NCBI RefSeq assembly: GCF_016783915.1 | Contig: NZ_JADHVT010000032.1 | Location: forward strand, 1 to 40,215 | DNA from: Acidovorax sp. | GTDB taxonomy: Bacteria > Pseudomonadota > Gammaproteobacteria > Burkholderiales > Burkholderiaceae_C | Reading direction: 5' to 3' | DNA length: 40,215 nucleotides | Shown here: positions 26,644-34,536 of the stretch, piece by piece | Layout of the letters: every line of letters starts with the position of its first letter | Numbering within the stretch: the stretch's first letter is position 1 | Made by a program: the position numbers and the translations under genes | The notes under the pieces: generated by a model | What the model saw: only the letters and a program-made list of their open reading frames with translations | Databases searched by the model: none | What the model was told of the DNA's origin: nothing

Positions 26644-27653
26644 GGTGGGCCATTGTAGTTTCGTCGCCACGCCACCACCCACTGTGCCAGTGCGTCGGGT
26701 ACGCAAATGTTGTGCAGATTTGCCACAGCGGGCAGGCCCAGTGCCAGCGCAGCGTGCGACAGGGCCACCAACGGGTTCTGCAGTTCCAGCGCCTGCGCGC
26801 CGTTTTGTTTGGAGAGTTTTTCGCCGTTGTCCCCGCACACCAGGGGGGTGTGCAGGTAGCGCGGTGTGGGCACCCCCAGGGCCTGCTGCAGCAGGATCTG
26901 GCGGGGCGTGTTGTCGGCCAAGTCCTCGCCCCGGACCACATCGGTGATGCCCTGGTCGGCGTCGTCCACCACCACGGCCAGCTGATAGGCCCACAGCCCG
27001 TCTGCGCGGCGCAGCACAAAGTCGCCCACGGCGGTCGCAACCTGTTGCTGCTGGCGGCCCAGGCGGCGGTCGTGCCACTGCAGAAGCCCATCTGCTATTG
27101 AATATGTAGCACCCCAGGCATGATCCACTAGCGCTATCGGCTGTTTTTGCTTGAAGTCTGTCACATTGAAGCGCCAGGAGCGCCCTGTGCGGCCATGCAG
27201 CCCATGGCGGCAGGTCCCGGGATAGGGCAGTGCGGCATGGCGTTCACGCGCATGGCCCTGCGCGGCATGGGCGTCTTCGACGTCCTTGCGTGAACAGGCG
27301 CAGGGATAGGCATCGCCCTGCGCCACCAGCTGGTCCAGGGCATGCTGGTACAGCCCGCTGCGCGCAGACTGCCACTGGGGCGGGGCATCGGGGTGCAGAC
27401 CACAGGCGGCCAGCTGCTGCAGGATGAAGGTGTCAGCCCCCGGCACGCAGCGGGGCTGATCTACATCTTCAATGCGCACCAGCCAACGCCCGTCATGTGC
27501 GCGTGCGTCCAGCCAGCTGGCCAGCGCCGCAACCAAAGAGCCCGCATGCAGCGGGCCTGTGGGGGAGGGGGCGAATCTCCCGACATATGGCCCCACAGAG
27601 CGCCCTGAAGAGCGCTCTTCAGGGCGCGGCGTTGCGCCCACGCCCCCCGTCAT
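26640..27653 (-). CDS. gluQ: Glutamyl-Q tRNA(Asp) synthetase
   Basis: This protein of up to 337 residues, a truncated GluRS paralogue, attaches glutamate to queuosine at position 34 of tRNA-Asp. It has the nucleotide-binding [15 protein letters not shown] (HIGH-like), zinc-type Cys in CACSRKD and [24 protein letters not shown], and the KMSKS-like [10 protein letters not shown]. It lacks the anticodon-binding domain of GluRS, as expected. ATG 27653 overlaps the amine oxidase stop (ATGA), but the first 19 codons include a 28-bp palindrome and are not family-like; GTG 27596 is the alternative. Residues about 174-188 are encoded by a copy of the 45-nt repeat (27090-27134) without breaking the frame. 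A glutamyl-tRNA synthetase function is unlikely. Confidence 0.92.
   Translation of the reverse strand: MTGGVGATPRPEERSSGRSVGPYVGRFAPSPTGPLHAGSLVAALASWLDARAHDGRWLVRIEDVDQPRCVPGADTFILQQLAACGLHPDAPPQWQSARSGLYQHALDQLVAQGDAYPCACSRKDVEDAHAAQGHARERHAALPYPGTCRHGLHGRTGRSWRFNVTDFKQKQPIALVDHAWGATYSIADGLLQWHDRRLGRQQQQVATAVGDFVLRRADGLWAYQLAVVVDDADQGITDVVRGEDLADNTPRQILLQQALGVPTPRYLHTPLVCGDNGEKLSKQNGAQALELQNPLVALSHAALALGLPAVANLHNICVPDALAQWVVAWRRNYNGPP
27090..27134 (-). repeat. 45-nt GCGCTAG repeat inside gluQ, copy R3
   Basis: On the minus strand it reads GCGCTAGTGGATCATGCCTG, then GGGTGCTACATATTCAATAG. It aligns without gaps to copy R2 at 9844-9888 (about 30 of 45 by eye). It encodes [15 protein letters not shown] within GluQ and is strikingly AT-rich against its neighbours. 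Confidence 0.75.
27600..27627. repeat. 28-bp perfect palindrome at the gluQ 5' end
   Basis: The half-site GCGCCCTGAAGAGC (27600-27613) is followed directly by its complement. It lies either in the first codons of gluQ (if translation starts at 27653) or between the amine oxidase stop and a GTG start at 27596. As RNA it can fold into a hairpin of about 12 bp, next to the ribosome entry region of the GTG start. Confidence 0.75.
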
Positions 27654-28783
27654 GCCACGGCAAGTGCCAGTTCCAGGCCCGACACAAACGCGTCTTCGAG
27701 CCGGTGCCCCAGGCACCAGTCTCCGCATGCGCCCAGCCCGGCCTTGGCGTCCCACAGGTGGCTCTTGCCCAGTGGGTGGGTGGTCTGCGCATAGCGCCAG
27801 CGGCGGGTGTCGGCATGCGCGGGCTCGGCCCGGATGCCGGTGACCTCGGCAAATGCCTTGAGCAGCTTGGCCTGCACGCGGGCTTCGTCGTCTTCGAGGT
27901 GTTCTGCCGACCAGGCGGGGCTGGCCTGCACCGTCCAGCGCTCCACCACGTTGCGGCCCGGCTTGGACGACTCGCGCGCCAGCCAGGCAATGCGGTGGTG
28001 GGTGCTGCGCGCGGCGTTCCATTGCGGGCCCAGTGTGGTCAGGCCCGGGCGCACGGCCTGGGGGTAGGCCAGCATCAGGGTCCAGCAGGGCGCGATGGCG
28101 ACCTTGGACATGGCATCGGCCAGCGGGGAGTCGAGCCCAGAGCCGGAAATCAGGGCCTGCGCAGGCACGGAGGGCTGGGCCAGCAGCACGGCATCGAAGC
28201 CTGCGTACACATGTTGCTCGCCGCCAGCGCCTTCGGTGCGCAGTTGCCAGCCCGGCGCGTTCACGGCGTCGGGTTCGATGCGGGTGACGCGGGTGTGGGT
28301 GATGAGCTGACCTGCCTGAACCAGGGGGTCGGCCCAGGTGGTGACCAGCGACTGCATGCCCGGGCTGGCCACCCAATGGGCCTCGCGGTGGGGCAGGCCC
28401 ACAGCGGCCACGCGGCCTGCGGCGTCCAGCACCTGGACGGAGTTGGCGCTCCAGCGTTTGCAGATGCCGGGCACGGTGTCGATGGCGCGGGCAAAACGCG
28501 GGTCGCGCACCGTGAAGTACTGGGCGCCGGCATCAAAGTTGCCAAAGGGGCTGTCGATGGTGGCGGTGCGGCCGCCGGCCTGGTTCGATTTCTCGAACAC
28601 CGTCACGCGGTGACCGGCCTGCACCAGGGTGCGGGCGCAGGCAATGCCGGCCATGCCAGCGCCAATGATGGCGAAGTGGCGCTGGGGTTTGCCGGAGGAG
28701 GTGGTGGGCGCTGCAGGGGCTGCGGGTTCGGGGGCGCTGGTGCGTCGGAGCCGTTTGGCGGGGAGAGGATCAGGTTTGCTCAT
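27650..28783 (-). CDS. NAD(P)/FAD-dependent oxidoreductase, renalase/amine oxidase-like
   Basis: This 377-residue flavoprotein has an Ala/Pro-rich N-terminal tail (to about 32) and then the Rossmann FAD site [17 protein letters not shown] and [16 protein letters not shown], the GG-doublet motif of amine oxidases and renalases. The C-terminal FAD motif is [20 protein letters not shown]. Members of this bacterial group resemble renalase, which oxidises 2- and 6-dihydro forms of NAD(P)H; the substrate here is unknown. ATG 28783 has AAAGG about nine bases before it. Its stop overlaps the gluQ start by four bases. Confidence 0.8.
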   Translation of the reverse strand: MSKPDPLPAKRLRRTSAPEPAAPAAPTTSSGKPQRHFAIIGAGMAGIACARTLVQAGHRVTVFEKSNQAGGRTATIDSPFGNFDAGAQYFTVRDPRFARAIDTVPGICKRWSANSVQVLDAAGRVAAVGLPHREAHWVASPGMQSLVTTWADPLVQAGQLITHTRVTRIEPDAVNAPGWQLRTEGAGGEQHVYAGFDAVLLAQPSVPAQALISGSGLDSPLADAMSKVAIAPCWTLMLAYPQAVRPGLTTLGPQWNAARSTHHRIAWLARESSKPGRNVVERWTVQASPAWSAEHLEDDEARVQAKLLKAFAEVTGIRAEPAHADTRRWRYAQTTHPLGKSHLWDAKAGLGACGDWCLGHRLEDAFVSGLELALAVA

Positions 28784-28880
28784 GGGAGGCCTTTCGGTGA
28801 CGGTCGGCAAAAGAAATGCGATGCAAAACCAACAGCAACCACTCTACACGTGGTGCTGGCCTGTGCGCGCTTGATCAGGG

Positions 28881-29819
28881 TCACAAATGATGGTGGTTTT
28901 CCAGCAGAGCACGGCGTGTGGCGGGACTTTGCAGCTGGTTCAGCCACCACTGCAGCGCACGGCCGGGTGCAGTGAAGCCAGGGCCACCCCAGGCGTAGTG
29001 CACGCGCACGTTGCGTTCGGGCCGGGTCACACGGCGCGTCACCAGGCGCCCGGCCTCCAGGTAGGGGCGCACCATGGGTTCGGGCAGAAAGCCGCCGCCC
29101 AGTCCGCGCAACTGCACGCGCACCTTGGCCTGCATGGTGTCCACCGTCAGCACGTCCTGCCCGCCCAACAGCCCCATGGTGGCACCGCCGCGCGTGGCCG
29201 AATCGGCCACGGCCACGGCGCGGTGTTCGAGCAGCGTGGCGTCGGAGATGGGTTCGGGGGCCGTGGCCAGCGGGTGGTGGGGCGCCACCACGTAGATGAA
29301 GAGCACATCGCCCAGCGTGCCCTGCTGCAGGCCCGCCACGTTGTTGCCCGCCACCGATACCCCAATGGCCAGATCTGCCCGGCCGGACGTCAGCGCCTCG
29401 AGCGTGCCGGTCATGATGCCGTCGCGCAGCTTCAGGCGCGTGGGGGGCTTCATGGCGTAGAACGCGTCCACAAGCTCGAGCATGGTGTGCGGCGAGATGA
29501 TGCCGTCGATGGAGAGCGTGAGCTGCGGCTCCCAGCCTGTGGCCACGCGGCGTACGCGGTGGGCCACGGCATCGACGTCCTGCAGCAGGCGCGCGCCTTC
29601 GCGCAGCAGCTCGACCCCAGCCTCGGTGGGACGGGCCTGGCGTGCGCTGCGGTCAAACAGCAGCACGTCCAGTGCATCTTCGATCTGGCGCACGCGGTAG
29701 GTGAGGGCGCTGGGCACCAGGCCCAGTTGCCGTGCGGCGGCGGCAAAGCTGCCTGCCTCGGCAATCACCTGCAGCATGGTCAGCGCATCGGGGGTGAGGA
29801 CATCGCGGGCGTTTTGCAT
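28881..29819 (-). CDS. LysR-family transcriptional regulator
   Basis: This 312-residue protein has an N-terminal helix-turn-helix (about 8-67; AGSFAAAARQLGLVPSALTYRVRQIEDALDVLLFDR) and a periplasmic-binding-protein-like effector domain. It is divergent from the pirin/DoxX/quinone reductase genes, and a 15-bp T-N11-A site (29836-29850) lies between, so it probably controls them in response to an oxidative or quinone-like signal. The effector is unknown. Confidence 0.9.
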   Translation of the reverse strand: MQNARDVLTPDALTMLQVIAEAGSFAAAARQLGLVPSALTYRVRQIEDALDVLLFDRSARQARPTEAGVELLREGARLLQDVDAVAHRVRRVATGWEPQLTLSIDGIISPHTMLELVDAFYAMKPPTRLKLRDGIMTGTLEALTSGRADLAIGVSVAGNNVAGLQQGTLGDVLFIYVVAPHHPLATAPEPISDATLLEHRAVAVADSATRGGATMGLLGGQDVLTVDTMQAKVRVQLRGLGGGFLPEPMVRPYLEAGRLVTRRVTRPERNVRVHYAWGGPGFTAPGRALQWWLNQLQSPATRRALLENHHHL

Positions 29820-29835
29820 GGTGGTGCCATGTTAA

Positions 29836-29850
29836 TTCAGATTATTTGAA
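29836..29850. promoter_or_regulatory. LysR-type operator (T-N11-A dyad)
   Basis: TTCAGATTATTTGAA is an imperfect palindrome with outer TTCA/TGAA and the T-N11-A spacing that LysR proteins recognise. It lies 16 bases upstream of the LysR start and 73 bases upstream of the first pirin start, in the 104-bp divergent gap, and is the most AT-rich part of it. Confidence 0.6.
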
Positions 29851-29923
29851 CAATGCCATCAATCCGCCTGTGCCCGTGGAGGTGGCTACGGTCCTACAGT
29901 CGAGTCTTGAAAGGAGCACTCAC

Positions 29924-30625
29924 ATGCTGACTGTTCGTAAATCGCAAGACCGGGGCCACGCCGACCATGGCTGGCTCAATTCCTTCCACAGCTTCTCGTT
30001 TGCCGGGTACTACGACCCTGCCCACATGGGCTTTGGCAACCTGCGCGTCATCAACGAAGACCGCATTGCGCCAGGCACGGGTTTTGGCACCCATGGCCAC
30101 CGCGACATGGAAATCATCAGCTATGTGATGGCTGGTGAGCTGGCCCACAAAGACAGCATGGGCAACATCAAAGGCATTCCGCCCGGCGATGTGCAGCGCA
30201 TGAGCGCAGGCACCGGCGTGCAGCACAGCGAGTTCAACCACGCTGAAGGCCAGACCACGCATTTCTTGCAGATCTGGATCGAGCCCAATGTGCGAGGCAT
30301 TCCTCCCAGCTACGAGCAAAAGACCTTTGCCGAGGCTGAAAAGCGCGGCGCTTTGCGCCTGGTGGCCTCGCCTGATGGTGCCCAAGGGTCCGTAAAGATC
30401 CATGCCGATGCGGCGTTGTATGCGGGTTTGCTGGATGGTGACGAGTCCGTCACCTTGGTGCTGAACCCCGCCCGCAAGACCTATGTGCACCTGGTGCGCG
30501 GCTCGCTCAGCGCCAACGGCCAGGCGCTGTCGGGCGGTGATGCGCTGCTGATGGAAAAAGAAACCACCTTGTCGTTGACCCATGGCCACGATGCCGAGGT
30601 GCTGGTGTTTGACCTGGCCGCCTGA
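29924..30625 (+). CDS. Pirin-family protein (YhhW/quercetinase-like)
   Basis: This 233-residue double cupin protein has pirin metal ligands His57 and His59 in FGTHGHRDMEI and His101 and Glu103 in GVQHSEFNH, the same numbering as in human pirin. Characterised relatives (E. coli YhhW) act as quercetin 2,3-dioxygenase in vitro or as redox-sensitive regulators. ATG 29924 follows AGGAG by seven bases; an upstream in-frame ATG (29846) lies in the promoter area and lacks a ribosome site. It is the first gene of the pirin-DoxX-quinone reductase-pirin group. Confidence 0.9.
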   Translation: MLTVRKSQDRGHADHGWLNSFHSFSFAGYYDPAHMGFGNLRVINEDRIAPGTGFGTHGHRDMEIISYVMAGELAHKDSMGNIKGIPPGDVQRMSAGTGVQHSEFNHAEGQTTHFLQIWIEPNVRGIPPSYEQKTFAEAEKRGALRLVASPDGAQGSVKIHADAALYAGLLDGDESVTLVLNPARKTYVHLVRGSLSANGQALSGGDALLMEKETTLSLTHGHDAEVLVFDLAA

Positions 30626-30666
30626 TCGTTTACGTCGTACTCACTTTCACTCAGGAGTTCTTCACC

Positions 30667-31080
30667 ATGTTCACATCCCTGCAAAACCCTTTGGCCCTGG
30701 CATCGCGCCTGCTGCTGGCCGCCCTGTTCCTGCCTGCGGGCATCAGCAAGCTCACCGGCTTTGCAGGCACGGTGGGCTACATCACGTCGGTGGGCATGCC
30801 CATGCCCACGGTGGCGGCGGCCATTGCGGCGGCTGTGGAAGTGCTGGGTAGCCTGGCGCTCATCTTTGGCATGGGTACCCGGTTTGCTGCGCTTGCATTG
30901 GCCTTCTTCACGCTGGTGGCCAGCTTCTTCTTTCACGCTTACTGGAGCCTGCCCGCCGACAAGCAGATGATGCAGCAGCTCATGTTCTTCAAGAACGTGG
31001 GCGTGACCGGTGGCCTGCTGGCCCTGGCAGCGTTCGGTGCCGGCGCCTGGAGTCTGGACGCACGCCGCTCGGGCCGTTGA
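30667..31080 (+). CDS. DoxX-family membrane protein
   Basis: This 137-residue inner-membrane protein has four helices (RLLLAALFLPAGISKL, AAAIAAAVEVLGSLALIFG, FAALALAFFTLVASFFFHA, and a last one near 115-128). It belongs to the DoxX/SURF4 family, members of which are quinone-linked oxidoreductase parts or oxidative-stress membrane partners. An AGGAG stands 10 bases before the ATG. It lies 41 bases after the first pirin gene; its partner is probably the flavodoxin-like enzyme that follows. Confidence 0.88.
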   Translation: MFTSLQNPLALASRLLLAALFLPAGISKLTGFAGTVGYITSVGMPMPTVAAAIAAAVEVLGSLALIFGMGTRFAALALAFFTLVASFFFHAYWSLPADKQMMQQLMFFKNVGVTGGLLALAAFGAGAWSLDARRSGR

Positions 31081-31215
31081 TCCCATCTGTGTGAAAAAGG
31101 GCCTGCAACCTGCAGGGGTGCGGGTTCTGGCATTCAATCTCGCAGTTGGTTGTAGTTCTGTTCTTAGTTCTTTCACCTGGTCTCGTTCCCTCATCGTTTC
31201 AACAGGAGTTATCTC

Positions 31216-31770
31216 ATGGCACACATCGCAGTTGTTTACCACTCGGGTTATGGTCACACGCAACGCCTGGCGCAGGCCGTGGCCGAGGGCGCGGGCGCCC
31301 AGCTGGTCGCCATTGATGCAGAGGGCAACCTGCCCGAAGGCGGCTGGGAAACGCTGGCCGCTGCCAGCGCCATCATCTTTGGCTCGCCGACCTACATGGC
31401 GGGCCCCAGCTGGCAGTTCAAGAAGTTTGCCGACGCCTCTTCCAAGCCCTGGTTCAGCCAGGCCTGGAAGGACAAGCTGTTCGCAGGCTTCACCAACAGT
31501 GCCAGCACCAATGGCGACAAGCAGGTCACCCTGGACTACCTGTTCCACCTGGCCATGCAGCATGGCGGCGTGTGGGCGGGCACCGGCATGATGCCCGCCA
31601 ACTCCAAAGCCGCTACGCGCAACGATGTGAACTGGATCGGATCCTTCAGCGGCGCCATGGCGCAGTCGCCATCCGATGCATCGGCCGCCGAGATGTTCCC
31701 TGGCGATCTGGAAACCGGCAAGCAGTTCGGCCAGCGCGTGGCGCAGATCGCTGCCAGGATGGGCGGCTGA
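31216..31770 (+). CDS. Flavodoxin-like NAD(P)H:quinone oxidoreductase (WrbA/NQO-like)
   Basis: This 184-residue flavodoxin-fold protein has the FMN phosphate loop VVYHSGYGHTQRLAQAV at the N-terminus and the second FMN loop GSPTYMAGPSWQFKKF (about 56-71). The FNSAS..GDKQVTL segment is typical of the small FMN quinone reductases. It likely reduces quinones by two electrons in the cytoplasm, lowering redox cycling. It follows a 135-bp gap after DoxX, with an AGGAG before the ATG, and may have its own promoter. I see no gene in that gap; it contains a small CCTGCA/TGCAGG hairpin. Confidence 0.88.
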   Translation: MAHIAVVYHSGYGHTQRLAQAVAEGAGAQLVAIDAEGNLPEGGWETLAAASAIIFGSPTYMAGPSWQFKKFADASSKPWFSQAWKDKLFAGFTNSASTNGDKQVTLDYLFHLAMQHGGVWAGTGMMPANSKAATRNDVNWIGSFSGAMAQSPSDASAAEMFPGDLETGKQFGQRVAQIAARMGG

Positions 31771-31820
31771 AACTGGTAGGCTGGTGCCAATGTTGTGTTC
31801 AGCCACCCAGGAGATGCCCC

Positions 31821-31877
31821 ATGAACCCACTTTGCCGCCTTGCACCCGCCACTGATGCCGTGGGGGTGCTGTCATGA
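31821..31877 (+). CDS. Possible 18-residue leader peptide overlapping the second pirin
   Basis: The frame MNPLCRLAPATDAVGVLS has an AGGAG seven bases before its ATG. Its TGA overlaps the pirin ATG as ATGA, and that pirin start has no ribosome site of its own. Translation of the pirin is therefore probably coupled to this small frame. The peptide has one Cys and no obvious regulatory codon run, so its own function, if any, is not visible. Confidence 0.5.
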   Translation: MNPLCRLAPATDAVGVLS

Positions 31878-32758
31878 GTGCGCCGCTGCGTCTTTCAGGC
31901 CATGCCAAGGACCTCGGAGGGGGCTTCACGGTGCGGCGCCTGCTGCCTGCGGTGCAGCGGCAGGCGGTGGGGCCTTTCCTGTTCTTTGACCACTTCGGCC
32001 CGGTCGCGGTACAGCCTGAGGCGGGCCACGATGTGCGGCCCCATCCGCACATTGGCCTGGCCACGGTGACCTACCTGTTCTCGGGTGCGATCATGCACCG
32101 CGACAGCCTGGGCTATGTGCAGCAGATCGAGCCTGGTGCCATCAACTGGATGACGGCGGGGCGAGGCATCGTGCACTCCGAGCGCCGCCCGGAAAGTCTG
32201 GCAAACCAGGCCTACGTGAACCATGGCATTCAGCTGTGGGCTGCGTTGCCAGTGGCCCACGAAGAAGCAGAACCTTCCTTTGTGCACACGCCTGCTGCCG
32301 CCATTCCGGAGGTTCAGGTGGATGGCTCCACGGTGCGGGTGCTGATCGGTGAGGCGTTTGGTCAGGCCTCGCCGGTGGCCACCTATTCGCGCACGTTGTA
32401 CCTGGACGTGCAGTTGCCGCCAGGAGCCACGCTGGAGATCCCGGCGCTGGTGCCTGAGATCGCGGTGTACCCCGTCGATGCACCGTTGTCGCTGAACGGT
32501 GAGGAGGTGGCTGCGCACATCCTGGCCGTGGCAGTGCCCGGGCAGCCGCTGCATCTGACGGCGGGCCAGAGTGCCGTGCGCTTGATGGTGATAGGCGGCG
32601 AGCCCCTGGAGGCGCCGCGCCACATGTGGTGGAACTTTGTCTCCAGCCGCAAGGACCGCATCGTGCAGGCAGCCAGCGACTGGGAGGCCCAAGCGATGGG
32701 CCAGGTGCCGGGCGAGGTGGAGTGGATCCCCTTGCCAGAACACCGCTTCAAAGCATGA
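31874..32758 (+). CDS. Second pirin-family protein
   Basis: This 294-residue protein has cupin ligands His57 and His59 in RPHPHIGLATVTYLF and His101 and Glu103 in GIVHSERRPE, the same positions as in the first pirin of this cluster. It is longer at the C-terminus by about 60 residues. The C-terminal cupin half is more diverged, as usual in pirins. The lack of a ribosome site before its ATG and the ATGA overlap with the short upstream frame suggest coupled translation. The 45-nt repeat copy R4 follows 24 bases after its stop. Confidence 0.87.
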   Translation: MSAPLRLSGHAKDLGGGFTVRRLLPAVQRQAVGPFLFFDHFGPVAVQPEAGHDVRPHPHIGLATVTYLFSGAIMHRDSLGYVQQIEPGAINWMTAGRGIVHSERRPESLANQAYVNHGIQLWAALPVAHEEAEPSFVHTPAAAIPEVQVDGSTVRVLIGEAFGQASPVATYSRTLYLDVQLPPGATLEIPALVPEIAVYPVDAPLSLNGEEVAAHILAVAVPGQPLHLTAGQSAVRLMVIGGEPLEAPRHMWWNFVSSRKDRIVQAASDWEAQAMGQVPGEVEWIPLPEHRFKA

Positions 32759-32782
32759 TGATTGGAGCGAAAATGGGCTGTA

Positions 32783-32828
32783 GCGCTAGTAAATAAAGCG
32801 CTGAAAGCTCATTATTTGATAGCGGATT
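32783..32828 (+). repeat. 45-nt GCGCTAG repeat overlapping the trhO end, copy R4
   Basis: It starts with GCGCTAGTAAATAAAGCG and ends with TTATTTGATAGCGGATT. It needs small gaps to align with copy R2. The right part supplies the last codons (SAIK) and the TAA stop of the minus-strand trhO gene. It fills most of the 53-base convergent gap between the second pirin and trhO. Confidence 0.6.
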
Positions 32829-33585
32829 CGTCGATCGCGGTGGGCGTGTCGGTAGCAAGCCCGGTGTCCAGCACCCGGCGCTCGTCGAACACAAAACACC
32901 CGCCGTGGTAGTGCGCGCCGTCTGTCAGTTCAAAGTACTTCAGGATGCCGCCCTCCAGTTGGTAGACATGGGGCAGGCCTTCCTCGCGAATGAGGATGGC
33001 TGCCTTTTCGCAGCGGATGCCGCCCGTGCAGAAGCTCACCACCGTCTTGTCCCGCAGTTCGTTCTTGTGGGCGCGCAAGGCGGGCGGAAACTCGGTGAAC
33101 TTGTCGATGCGCCAGTCGATGGCGTTGTCGAACGTGCCTTCGTCCACCTCGAAGGCGTTGCGGGTGTCGAGCGTGACCACCTCGCGGCCTTCGTCGTCGT
33201 GGCCCTGGTCCAGCCAGCGGCGCAGCGTGGCGGGGTCCACAGCCGGCGCGCGGCCTGCGGCGGGGCGGATGGTGGGGTGGTCCATGCGGATGATCTCGCG
33301 CTTGACCTTGACCAGCATCTTGCGAAACGGCACGGTCGCCGACCAGCTCTCCTTGGGCTCCAGATCAGCAAAGCGGGCATCGGCTCGGAGCTGCGCGACA
33401 AAGCCCCGCACTGCCTCTGCCGTCCCCGCCAGAAAGAAGTTGATGCCTTCCTCGGCCAGCAGGATGGTGCCTTTGAGCTGTGCGGCCACTGCACGTTCAT
33501 GCAGCACATCGCGCAGCGCGGCAGCATCGGGCAGCGGCACGAACTTGTAGCAGGAGATGTTGAGGACGGTGTCGGTGGTGTTCAC
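32812..33585 (-). CDS. trhO: tRNA uridine(34) hydroxylase (TrhO/YceA, rhodanese domain)
   Basis: This 257-residue protein forms 5-hydroxyuridine at position 34 of some tRNAs. The N-terminal domain ([11 protein letters not shown], then [16 protein letters not shown]) is typical of YceA; the rhodanese domain holds the active Cys in [12 protein letters not shown] (Cys186, with Cys192). GTG 33585 is chosen as start; the frame is open to 33630, but that stretch contains a terminator-like hairpin. The last three codons and stop are in copy R4 of the 45-nt repeat. Confidence 0.9.
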   Translation of the reverse strand: MNTTDTVLNISCYKFVPLPDAAALRDVLHERAVAAQLKGTILLAEEGINFFLAGTAEAVRGFVAQLRADARFADLEPKESWSATVPFRKMLVKVKREIIRMDHPTIRPAAGRAPAVDPATLRRWLDQGHDDEGREVVTLDTRNAFEVDEGTFDNAIDWRIDKFTEFPPALRAHKNELRDKTVVSFCTGGIRCEKAAILIREEGLPHVYQLEGGILKYFELTDGAHYHGGCFVFDERRVLDTGLATDTPTAIDESAIK

Positions 33586-33590
33586 GGCAG

Positions 33591-33621
33591 TAAAAATGCA
33601 CAAAGGCCCGCTGGCGGGCCT
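33591..33621 (-). terminator. Terminator-like hairpin between the MinD-like gene and trhO
   Basis: On the minus strand AGGCCCGC, CA and GCGGGCCT form an 8-bp GC-rich stem, followed by TTGTGCATTTTT. It lies 51-68 bases after the MinD-like stop and just before the chosen trhO GTG, so trhO probably has a separate transcript or depends on read-through. Confidence 0.55.
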
Positions 33622-33671
33622 GTGGGTCACATTGGCCAGGTTGCGCCTGGGGCGCAGCCGGCGTGTTCAGG

Positions 33672-34529
33672 TCAGGCCGCAGGCGACAGCAGCGTGGACT
33701 CGATTTTGTTGGCCAGCTGGGCAATGGCCAATGCAGCCGGGCAGCCAGGGGTTTGCAACAGCAGCAACTGGCGGCGCATCACGGCGTCGCGCACCGAAGG
33801 GTCGGCCGGAATGTCGCCCATGTGGATCAAACGCATGGGGCGGCCGGATTCGGTGCTGACGAAACGGTCGAGCACCTGCTGAAGCTGGCTGGTGATGGCG
33901 CGGCCATCGCCCGGACGCGCCGCCTGGTTGATGACCATGCGCACATGCTGGCGTTTTTGCTGCATGGCCAGCACCTTGATGGCGGCATAGGCATCGGTGA
34001 GCGAAGTGGGCTCCGGTGTGGCCACGATCAGCACTTCGGAGGCCAGAGACACCGAAAACAGCACCACGTCGGAGATGCCGGCACCGGTGTCGAGCAGCAC
34101 CACGTCGTAGCGCGGGGTGAGGGCCTGGATCACGCTCAGGAACTGGTTGCGTACCTCGGGCGTCAGCCGCGAATACTCCACCATGCCCGAACCGGCCAGC
34201 AGCACGTCAAAACCACCGGGGGCAGTGATGACGGCGTCATCCAGCGCGGCCTTGCCGGTGAACACATCGTGCAGGGTGATCTTGGGGTGCAGGTTCAGCA
34301 CCACGTCCAGGTTGGCCAGGCCCAGGTCTGCGTCGAGCACCAGCACGCGCTGGCCTCGGCGGGTGAGGGCGGCGGCCAGGTTGGCCGATACAAAAGTCTT
34401 GCCGACACCGCCCTTGCCGCTGGTCACCGCAATGATGCGTGCTCCGGGGGCGGCAGAAGCCAGGGGTGTGACAGGGCCTGCAGGGGCCGCAGGCGTTGTA
34501 GGTTGGGGGGACAGCGCGTCGCTCATCAT
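33672..34529 (-). CDS. MinD/ParA-family ATPase, FlhG/FleN-like
   Basis: This 285-residue P-loop ATPase has the deviant Walker A SGKGGVGKTFVSANLA (37-52), LDADLGLANLDVVLNL (about 65-80) and a Walker B-type DVVLLDTGAG. The short C-terminal helix lacks the amphipathic membrane-targeting tail typical of MinD. Its similarity is greatest to FlhG/FleN, which control flagellar number, but there are no flagellar genes in this window, so a different polarity or placement role is possible. The ATG at 34529 follows the TGA of the GGDEF gene by seven bases; the next codon is also ATG. Confidence 0.8.
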   Translation of the reverse strand: MMSDALSPQPTTPAAPAGPVTPLASAAPGARIIAVTSGKGGVGKTFVSANLAAALTRRGQRVLVLDADLGLANLDVVLNLHPKITLHDVFTGKAALDDAVITAPGGFDVLLAGSGMVEYSRLTPEVRNQFLSVIQALTPRYDVVLLDTGAGISDVVLFSVSLASEVLIVATPEPTSLTDAYAAIKVLAMQQKRQHVRMVINQAARPGDGRAITSQLQQVLDRFVSTESGRPMRLIHMGDIPADPSVRDAVMRRQLLLLQTPGCPAALAIAQLANKIESTLLSPAA

Positions 34530-34536
34530 CTAACTT

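Noticed and set aside
27090-27134. Frameshift or damage in gluQ at the AT-rich segment
   Set aside because: The frame stays open and the family motifs on both sides are in the same frame, so the gene is intact.
30481-32064. 527-codon minus-strand frame opposite the pirin cluster
   Set aside because: It crosses four plus-strand genes with good ribosome sites and recognised folds, and shows no domain of its own.
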